Shown here piece by piece: positions 1-8,110 of a stretch of DNA of 15,591 bases. Positions within the stretch are counted from its first letter, which is position 1. Every line of letters starts with the position of its first letter. The notes beneath the pieces were generated by a model that ran no database searches, was not told where the DNA came from, and saw nothing but the letters and a program-made list of their open reading frames with translations. The translations under genes were made by a program, and so were the position numbers. This DNA is from Chloromonas sp. AAM2. Lineage: Eukaryota > Chlorophyta > Chlorophyceae > Chlamydomonadales > Chlamydomonadaceae. The DNA lies in contig QAXH01000647.1 in NCBI GenBank assembly GCA_004335635.1, positions 1-15,591 on the forward strand, given 5' to 3'.

Positions 1-3000
1 TCCACATCTAAGCCAGCAGTCGTAAGGTAGCCATGAATACCGGGTGCAGCTGCTGCAGCACGGCTGAGCCAAGCGGTTGTGCGGGGCAAGCGCTGGCCGA
101 TGGTGTAGCGAAGGGCTGTGGCGTCCAGGGTAGCGCTGCCACTGCCACTGTCACTAACGGTGTTGGCAGCATCCCAGTCAGTTGGTAGAGCGTGTAGGGC
201 GCCAAACTTGGTGCGTAGATACGTGATGCCGGCATCACCCTTGACCTGCGGTGTTGGATAGCGCAGCAAGTTGGTTAGCCAACAGAACATAAAAACTCAC
301 ATCGTGTGCTGCCAACACTGCACTGTATTGTATTGCACTTGATCAGCAGTAATGCTCAAGACTTGGCCTGCCCGCGTGAATCTACACTAGACAAAGCATT
401 GTTTTTGCCCCACGCACCTGCTGATACAGCGCTGCAAGCCTGCCATTGGCTGCATCCAGCTTGAGCAGCTTCAGCTGCGCCAGCAGCACCCTTAAAGCAC
501 GTCCCACACACACCGACAGCCTGGACACCGCTTCCTCTGCCCCCTCTCCAGCACCACCACCCAGTGCCGCTATAGCAGTGGGAATAGCCACGCCAAGCTC
601 AGCCGCTATGGCCCCATGTGCTGCCCTGACTTCCTCATCGCGAGCTGGTGCACCATTTTCAATTAGCAGGGTGGCGAGCCGTTGCAGGCGGCCTGCCAAA
701 GGTGTCAAGCTGGTGACTGCAGGTGCCCCAGAGCCACCAAGGTCCTCACGAACTGAGGGCTCAGCAAATTCCGTTTGAAGCATGGTGCGCATGGCGGGCT
801 GGGAGATGATGTCTGCCAGGTCTCGTCCCAGCTCGCCAATTAGTGGGGCCACGGTGTCCTGTAGGCCGTCGCTTGAAGACTGTGGAAGCGGGCAGACAAG
901 GGGCGTTTGTAACGTCATGAAAACATTCCAGTGTTAACATTACAGGCACAATGGAGGGCTGTGTACATGCAAAAGTTTCGAAACCCCAATAGCCGTGATA
1001 AACACGAGTCAGAGCTGCTGCCAGGTATGCAGACTGGGTGGTGATAACCATTGGCGATATTTGTGATACTTGCCTGAATCTGTCATGTTCCCCACTCTCC
1101 TACCAGGAACGACGATCCGTAGCCGCTTCACTTTGTCCCTTCAAGATGGCAAACAACATGCTCTTGCCCGCACCTGCAGGCCTTCCCTGATGCGTGCTGC
1201 CATGCTGTCCCAGAACACTGCCTCAGCCACCGCCCGTGCGTGCTCCCGCAGCGCCCCAGCCAGCGCCTCGCCACTCAACGCCTCCAATTCCTCGGGATCA
1301 ACGGAGGCCTGAACAGGGAACAAGACACAGCAACAATCTATGTACATATGACCAAGCCCAGAACGAATGGCAACGTGCCCATCGCACGAACAGGTGAAAC
1401 ACGTGCAACACAGCCTGCAGTGCATTTTCACCCTGCCCACATCCCGGTATGTATGCTGCCTCCCACTTTCTGCACACCATTCCAGCAATGGTCTTGTCTG
1501 CTCACCAGTGGCGTGCCTGTCGGTGCACATGCTCTAGCCCAGGCGGCCTCCGCCTCCGCTGCGGGCATCCTGTAGCCGGGGTTGTGCACAAGCTCCCACA
1601 CCATCTGCAAGTTGGCGATGGACTCGGACACGGCAGCAGAACCGGAAGCGTCCTGGGCAGCCTGCAAGAGTGTGTGCGAGCACGTGTGTGCGTGTGCGCA
1701 TGTGCGTATGTGTGTGCTGCACTGCTTGCTCATTTGCTCTTTGAAGTTGGCTGTGCAACACATCTCTAAGAGCGCTACAGCTTACACGCCAAGCTAGAGC
1801 ATGCTGGAACCATGTGGTGTAGGTAGCCCAGCTCTGAGCTGTGCCAAGCAGTCCAACGCTGCAGCAAGGTCCACTCTTTAGTCACACCGGGGACAGAGCT
1901 GGCTGTAGTACCTGAGAGGGCGACATGGGCACAGTAGGCGAGGCAGCGCCCGAGGAAGCTATGGGGGAGCGGGGTACGGACGGGGCACGCACATCTGACA
2001 CTTGCACCTGCAGCACGACGAGGGCAGAAAGCCAAAGGTTCAAGGCACAAGATGAAGCTGGCGTAGGCCAGGGAGCATGTACGCAAGGACAGCCTCCCAG
2101 GCAAAGACTGAGTAAGTATCAGGCAGCCAGGCAAGGTGCCACAGGAACAGGCTGAATCATCTGCTTCCTAGCGGCAACAGAGTGCAGTTTTCACTCGTCA
2201 CTCAGTGCCGTGCACACACTACTTGTAACTACACAAACCACCTCGTCATCATTATGTATGCATGCTGCCATGGCTTGGCCCAGTGCCTCTGTTCTGCTTT
2301 ATTCCACTTATTGACGTCAAGCAGCCGAGTCATACCTCTGAGGGCCGTTGCACGGGCTGAGCCACCTGGCGCGGTTTGCCGGGCGATGGCGGTGGGTACT
2401 GTGGAGATCGAGGCGTGAGCGGGCTGCCCACAGTCAGGCCTGCGTGCGGGTTAGGGCTGGCGCTGCCGGGCGTGGCCACGGCAGAGGCACGGCGGGGAGG
2501 CGTGCCTGGGTTGGAACCGGGAGAGCTGAAGAAACCACGTTTGATGCCGCCTGAAGGGCGAGCGGGCCTGCATGCAAAACAAGCAGCTCAGCTCCTGTAC
2601 ATGCATGAACCCATGCTTGTGAATGGTATGTCATTGGGTACGTGATACATGTGATGTACACAAGCTGCACTTCGTTCATGGGTTGCCAGCGTGTACACAA
2701 TGCATTGCACTGTGCTCATGCACAAACAAACAAAAACACACACCTTAGTTCCTCTACAATTGCGTACGCATGCATGTGCATGGTATACCGGTGTGTACAC
2801 AGTACGTGTGATGTGTGGATGCTGCACTTGCTTCTGCACCTCTCACCAGAATGGCATGTGCTTACCTTCCCGCCCCTTGTCCGTTTGTTGGTGAGCTTGT
2901 TCGTGTGGCGTTTTCAACCTCGGACTCCGTCTCCACCTGCATCAATTGCACATGACAAAAACACGCCCTTGGTGCTCCTTACAAGCGTGGACAACTGTAA

Positions 3001-6000
3001 GAAAGCCAGCAGCGTAATGATCCCTGCACGGCTGCACAGATGCCCATGCTCTCTGGTCAGAGGCTTTGCTCAGGCGCATACTGCATCTATTCGCAACCAT
3101 CATCGCAAGAAGGGGCCAACATGTGTGTTGTTATACACGCAGCCTACTTAGGCACCCACCTCGCTGGCTGACTCCAGCGCGACCTGTTCCCTCACGGCCT
3201 GCAGTGCGGCATCCAGCCTGGCGATGCCGGGTGCACCCGACAGGCGCTCCACTCGCTCCCGCAGCAGCTCATAGTCATGGCGTACCTGCACAGCACACAA
3301 TCAATCAGTAGCAAAGCACGTCAAGGTTTGTCCGTAGTACAACCCACATGCTGCACTCTCACTATGGAAGATCACGTGTATGTTCCTCTTTGTGTGCACA
3401 ACAGATGTGAAACAAATGATGTGTTTGGCGTCTCGTGGTTCTGGGCCTGAGCCTGATGGGTTGCAAATGAGCCTGATGGGTTGCAAACGATGAGGAAGGC
3501 CTGAAGCCTGACATGCTGTGGCTTTGCGCTGATTTGCCCTTTGTACCTGTGCCACCAGGTTGTCCAGGTTGCGTGCGCTGCGTGGCGGTGTGTTCGTGGG
3601 CGAGGAGGTAGCGGAGCGCACTAACTTGCGCTGCAGGCTGCGCTCCATCTCAGCGGCCACACGAATCTGCAATCATCAATCAGCAGGACAGGACAAAGAT
3701 GAGCTCCACAATGACCTCAAGCGGAGGCAAGCAGCTGTTGCTTCCAGCCAGAGTGAGATCGGCACTTGACCTTAAAGGGTGGAAAGTATTACGTTTGCAG
3801 CAAGCTTTGTGGCACAGACAAGGCCACATGGGCTGCTAGCGCTAACATTCTGGCACTGCGTAACACTGGACTGTTAGCACCAACGCCACAACGCCATGTG
3901 TGACCAGTCTCCCTAGACCTCTATCCATGCTGGGCTGCAGTGTTTTCAGCTCACCAGCTCTGACTCCAGCGATGCTGCATCCTCAAGCTTCCAAGCTGCG
4001 AACTGGTCCAGGTACTGAAGCCAGGCCTCATCAAACTCCACCAGCCGCTGACCAATGGTCACGTAGGCACCACTGCCACCGCTGCCATGGGCATGACCTG
4101 AAAGCAACAGAGTATCCATGCTGCAGTTACGTACAGCCACATTCCCAGGGGATAAGACCTGGAATGAGCACGTGCTCAAATCCGGGCTTACTGGACAGCA
4201 TCATTAGCTTTGTTCAATAGCTGTTCTGTCACTGAACCAACGAGCACTTGTTAGAAACATATGTCGTACTATGATGCCCGTGAGACATGCAAGGGTTTGT
4301 CCGTTCCCATGCAAACTGCTTACCTGCTTCTTCCATGGCTCTAAAGTAGTTGTGCATGCCCACTGCCACTGGTGATGCACTGAGGGCAGGTGCGGGTGGC
4401 AGGGACGCGTTGCCAGCACTGCTGGGGCGCAGGGAGGGCGTGGCGGGAGGAGCGAGGATGCGGGCAATAAGGCGCTCAAACTTGTGAATCATCTCCTTGG
4501 CTGCGGCTGCAAGCTTGGGCTCACGATCACCGGTGCCATTGAACACAACCTGAGCACAGGGCACATGTGGAAGATGTTCATCTCATGATGGGCACATGTG
4601 GCAGATGTTCATCTCATGATGGGCAAAACGGAGCCTGACAATGGGGACAGCAGAGAAACTCACACTCCTGCTGTTCACCAGCACTGCCTCACCAAATGTG
4701 AAGTTCAGCTAGTCGGCAAGCTGGTTCAAGCAGCACGGAACTAAAGGCCAACCAATGAACTTTGGCTGGTCGTGACTCACTTCAGGGTGGTGTATGATCA
4801 TCAGACTGCACAGAAGAATGCGTGGGGGGTACCGGTCAGGCCTGCGGTCCTTGGGCAGCTCCGGATAGAGCCTCCTCAGCACACGCGCCACATTCCGCTC
4901 CGACGCGCCACCCGTCACATGTGCACCACTGCTCCCGCTGCCAGCGACCCGCTTGCCGCTGCCCACCCCCGCCACACTACCACCATTCATGGTCCCTGCC
5001 TTGTGGTGATGATGACCTGATGCAGCTGTATTCTGCGTTGAGGCAGAGGCGCCGTTGGCTGTTACAGGCTTGGCAGAACCATCCACACCGCCTTGCAGCA
5101 GGAGCCGCGACTCCAGGCGTCTGAGCAGCACACTGCCCGCTCGCAGTGTGGCCGGCGACTGCACCATTTTGGCAAAGGCGTCGAATTCGTCTGCACCGCG
5201 TGGTGCACGTGGTGGCGATGACATGACACCGACCACGACTGCTCCTGGCGGGGAGTGAACATCGGCTGGGGATGCAAAAGGGGCGGCTGGCTCGCCTGAC
5301 ATTGATGCACTCCGTGAGACCGGGCCAACCTGAATCACACCGGTATCTACGAATGCCTGGCAGAGAGCAGCGGTGGTGCGGTGTTTCCTGCTGAACGCAC
5401 GCCAGGCGGCTTGCAGACGACGTGTGCTGGCACTGCGCCGTAGCTCCTCTAGGCGTGCTTCACGGACTGCCTCCACCTGGAGGGCAGTTGTGGTGGCGCT
5501 TTTTGCCACGGCGGTGCGGGGTGTGAGGGCTGGCTCGTGCTGGGCCAGCTCTACTAGGGTGCCAACTTCCGCCAGCAACCGGGTGGAAACTTGCTGGGAG
5601 AGGCTGACAGGGGAAAGTGGTGGCCGCGGCAGCGACGCTGGACGCATGGGCGGAGACGTGGGCTCTGATGCGTCATCGTTACCAGCGCTAGAGGGCTCTG
5701 CAACGTCAGTGTGATGACATTCGAGGAGCAAGGCGGTCACAAATGCACTGGCGGCTGGTCACAGTGTGTTCATGTTGTTTGGTAGAAAAATCATGCAGTG
5801 GTACAGGTGGCAAGCGAAACTGATTGCCTTGGCATGGGCATCAGGCTGAAGCTTTGCTTTCCTCTACTCCTGCATCAAAGCCTGTCACCTGCCCTGTCCT
5901 TGCTCGAAGACTTTCCAGCACTCACCAGCAGTGAGTGGCGGGCTGGTAATGCACATGCTGCCGTTCACACTGACACGTGGCATGCGCGGGGACCTGGGGC

Positions 6001-7756
6001 TCAGGGGGCCCCGCCCCGCCAGGCGCCGTGCCTCCGCGCTCTCCAGGCGCGCCTGCAAGCTCTCCAACCGCTCAACCGCCTGCTGCTTGGCAAGCTGCTT
6101 GGTCAGGGCGCTGACGGCCTGCAGGGTTGGTGTGTGTTGAATGCAAGTCGGTATGTGCGGCAAGTCAGCTGTCGGCAAACTGGAGGGTCATGTAGTTAGC
6201 AAACCATGAACGCGGTCTGGCAAGACCGGGTGTGTAATGTAAAACAGGCCTGGCAGGCGACACACGTGCCAGGTGCCAGGGCAATAGAGCACAGGCAGTA
6301 CGATGGCACAAGGACTGCAGCTGACTGGAAGTGTGATGGCCACTCACTTTGGCGTGCAGCACCTGGCTGCCTGCGCGTGTGGCTGCCTGTGCCAGACGCT
6401 GCTGGCGCTGCTCCTCTGCCAAGGCCAATCGCTCTTCCAACCGCCGCCGCGCCGCCTCTGGCTCGTCCTTGCTAAGCGCCTGCAGTTATGGGTGCGTGTA
6501 ATCTTATGAGTGTGTACGATGCAAATGCACAAACGCTCTGTGCTGCCTAGTATATTGTGCTGTACTGATGAGGGTGTTCAATGCAGAGAGTAAAGCTGGA
6601 AGAACAAAGCTCATGCTGAACCATGCTGCACTCACAAGGCGTGTAAGCACAAGCGAGTGCTCGGCTCGAAGCCTCTCACGCTCAGCCTCTAGGAGGGCAT
6701 TGCGTCGCTCCTCTGCTGCGCTCAGGGATTGTGCAACCTTGTGTGCCAGGTCCCCTTGACGCTTGCTGACACGGGCAAGGGCTGTCTCACGCTTGAAGCC
6801 CACGCTGGCAGCCTTTTGCCGAACCTCCTCTAGGAGACGGTCCCTGGCCAGTTCAGCTGCATCTTGACGTTCCTGCAAAACAACCAAGCCAAAGTTACCC
6901 AAGGATTCAACCATGCAAGCGTTAAGAATGCAAAACCCTAACCCCTACCCTAACCCAAAGTTCAAATAGGCTTGAAGAGCCAGACCGCGTCCAAAACGGA
7001 CATGTTCGGCCGTGTTGCCGGTCACCTGGCCTGCGTCTGCGGTATGAACAAGAGGCGGTAGGCAGACGATGACCCAGCAATGCTTGGCTGGCATTTTTCG
7101 CATTGCAGATGATGTAACGGAACTCACCTTCAGACGCAGCAACCTCTGCTTGCGGTCGTCGGTGCGCGTCAAGTTCTTCTTAGACCGCGCTTTGTTCAGA
7201 ACCCAGGCCCTAAATTCCTGCGGATGCAAAGAAAGAAGGACTTTAGCACATACATGTTCGGCCGACGACCATCGGCTGCATTGCTCTCGCAGCTGGAATT
7301 TGACGAACGCAACATTGGATACTCCAAGACAGTTTTGCATCTTGGACGGGGCATTACAAAAGGGACTGCAATTTAACGGCAGTGGTGCTACAGCCGCAGC
7401 TGTGCAGCTGCAACTTAGCCTGCGCTATGTCAGATGATCGGGCACGCAATTCCTGTGCAGCAAGCCGGCTGCTGCGGGCTTTCTGTACAGTGTCAGCGCC
7501 ACTGGTGGTATGTCAGTAGGGCTTCCACTGAAGCTTTTTGTAATCGTTGTAATCGTGTTACTACCTCGCGTCTATGGGTTGCTAGCGAAAGCCGTTCCTC
7601 AAGCGTCAAGTTAGCCCTAGGGGATGGGCTGGTGGAGGGATGGGACCCTACGGCGCCACCGTTCGGAATGTCCAGTCCTGGTGGCGGCTTGGGTAACAAG
7701 GATGTCTTCATTGGCATAGCTGCCTGTGCCATCGGCGGAGATGTGTCTAAAGTCAT
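1..7756 (-). CDS. TCP11 family (T-complex protein 11) protein, plant/algal type, 18 exons, 3' partial
   Basis: Exons, in transcript order: 7565-7756, 7420-7482, 7128-7217, 6636-6872, 6348-6479, 5926-6118, 4781-5697, 4324-4549, 3955-4097, 3547-3666, 3160-3285, 2866-2936, 2336-2567, 1912-2007, 1506-1661, 1174-1308, 418-879, 1-245 (continues past the window). All junctions keep phase and give about 1278 codons. Residues ~45-270 are charged, Arg/Glu/Ala-rich coiled coil. An IQ-like segment LQAAWRAFSRKHRTT lies near 396-410, followed by a DEFDAFAKMV block. HHPE|VVFNG spans exons 7/8 near 605-613, and VEFDEAWLQYLDQFAAWKLE is in exon 9. AVFWDSMAARI is near 1030 and GDAGITYLRTKF near 1200. This order is, from memory, that of plant TCP11 proteins (Pfam Tcp11). 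The molecular role is unknown; mammalian members act in sperm, and yeast Sok1 is linked to PKA. The start at 7756 is uncertain: in-frame ATGs also lie at 7978 and 7732. Exon 2 is the least certain exon. Confidence 0.86.
1912..2936 (-). other. Ser/Pro-rich linker of the TCP11-family protein (exons 12-14)
   Basis: Three small exons (2866-2936, 2336-2567, 1912-2007) encode residues ~814-946. These are rich in Ser, Pro, Gly and Ala with many SP/TP pairs, including TPPR, SPLTPRSP and SPGK. Two of these (TPPR and SPGK) fit the full S/T-P-x-K/R consensus for proline-directed kinases. Phases agree: exon 12 ends in phase 2, which rescues exon 13 from an early stop it would meet if read from exon 11 directly. 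The segment splits the conserved TCP11 core into two halves and is probably disordered. The kinase role is inference. Confidence 0.7.
2008..2335 (-). other. TCP11 intron 13 (328 nt)
   Basis: Donor GAG|GTATGA and acceptor CTGCAG|GTG flank it. I see nothing else of note in it. Confidence 0.55.
3451..3490. repeat. Tandem repeat, two 20-nt units, TCP11 intron 10
   Basis: GCCTGATGGGTTGCAAATGA is repeated head to tail (3451-3470, 3471-3490), with one mismatch near the end of the second copy. It is intronic and has no visible coding effect. Confidence 0.85.
4559..4620. repeat. Tandem repeat, two 31-nt units, TCP11 intron 7
   Basis: Copies 4559-4589 and 4590-4620 start with GGGCACATGTGG and end with TGTTCATCTCATGAT; they differ by one base (A/C). 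The repeat begins just 9 nt beyond the exon 8 acceptor and pushes it away from the upstream intron sequence. Recent duplication. Confidence 0.9.
4781..5697 (-). other. Largest TCP11 exon (917 nt): IQ-like motif, conserved block and low-complexity insert
   Basis: The exon encodes residues ~304-608. It opens with a Ser/Pro-rich stretch, then a helical segment ending in the IQ-like LQAAWRAFSRKHRTT, which could bind a calmodulin-like protein. After a Ser/Pro linker come DEFDAFAKMVQSPATL and RRLESRLLL, matching the spacing I remember for plant TCP11. A low-complexity insert rich in Gly, Ser, Ala and Thr, with four consecutive His, separates this from the conserved helix RVLRRLYPELPKDRRPDRYP and LCSLMIIHHPE at the exon end. 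The insert looks lineage-specific and disordered. Confidence 0.7.
6932..6956. repeat. Short interstitial telomere-like tract in TCP11 intron 3
   Basis: The + strand reads AAAACCCTAACCCC followed by TACCCTAACCC, that is, about three CCCTAA-type units with one extra C. The first nine bases of 6933-6941 (AAACCCTAA) equal the plant telo-box. It lies between exons 3 and 4 of the TCP11-family gene, 60 nt from exon 4. Confidence 0.7.
7420..7482 (-). other. Candidate 63-nt exon 2 of the TCP11-family gene, with a GC donor
   Basis: The stretch reads as 21 codons of coiled-coil-like sequence containing RLAAQELRARSSDIAQ. Its acceptor is convincing: a CTGAC branch-like motif stands just before TGTACAG. 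No GT donor keeps phase 0, but CAG|GCTAAG does and would make a GC-AG intron. If the exon is not real, exon 1 (ending at 7565) joins exon 3 (7217) directly, also in phase 0. The protein then differs only by these 21 residues. Confidence 0.5.
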
Positions 7757-8110
7757 CCGAGCAGAGTGTGTTGACAACACACAAGTTGCTGTAAGCCAGC
7801 GTAGCAAAATCTCATGAACGCAAGTTAAAAATCGAGCCAGGACCGAGGCGAACGTCGCAAAAAAGGAGCACCGAAGACCCGGCGATCCCGTTTCGGAAAC
7901 GCCAAAAGTGCCCTTCTTTGTGCAGTGCTGTGGGCTCGCTGCGGACAATGATGTGTAATTAGAGAGCTCTGGCTGCATGCCGACGTGAAGTGAAACAGCG
8001 CACGTGCTCTAAGTCTCTGTGGCGCGCCTTGTATCCGAGGCCCTTGCCATTTTGGCCTCAACAGTTCGCTGCGACACCTTTCGCAATAAATTGTGACAGA
8101 AGTTCACAGT
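7757..8110. promoter_or_regulatory. Shared 5' region between the divergent TCP11-family and DNAI7 genes
   Basis: The two start codons lie 354 bp apart, pointing away from each other, so both 5' UTRs and both core promoters must fit here (or overlap the genes). On the DNAI7 side an in-frame TAA at 8087-8089 supports ATG 8111 as the true start. On the TCP11 side the frame stays open up to an ATG at 7978, so the leader could be shorter than drawn. I see no clear TATA box and did not identify a known transcription-factor site. Confidence 0.6.

Larger units (their letters stand above)
5926..7756 (-). other. N-terminal coiled-coil region of the TCP11-family protein (exons 1-6)
   Basis: The six exons encode about 302 residues. 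A Pro/Ser-rich head (residues 1-48) is followed by nearly continuous charged helix with Arg, Glu, Gln, Leu and Ala. Examples are LLEEVRQKAASVGFKRE in exon 4, ERRNALLEAERERLRAEH also in exon 4, and RRRLEERLALAEEQRQQR in exon 5. Exon 6 ends the helix at SAEARRLAGRG, then gives a Pro/Ser/Arg-rich hinge. Exons 1-5 all start and end in phase 0, so each can be lost or gained without shifting the frame. This fits a repetitive coiled-coil rod and would also allow exon skipping. A long basic/acidic coiled coil before the TCP11 core is typical of plant-type members. Confidence 0.75.

Noticed and set aside
1671..1725. GTGTGC-rich stretch, considered as a microsatellite
   Set aside because: The units are too irregular to call a defined repeat. 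It is ordinary low-complexity intron sequence next to exon 15.
2568..2865. Alternating TGCATG/GTGTAC-rich DNA with open frames on both strands, considered as an exon or Z-DNA-like element
   Set aside because: It is TCP11 intron 12 between two exons that fit in phase. The simple-sequence bias explains the open frames, and nothing supports a special structure.
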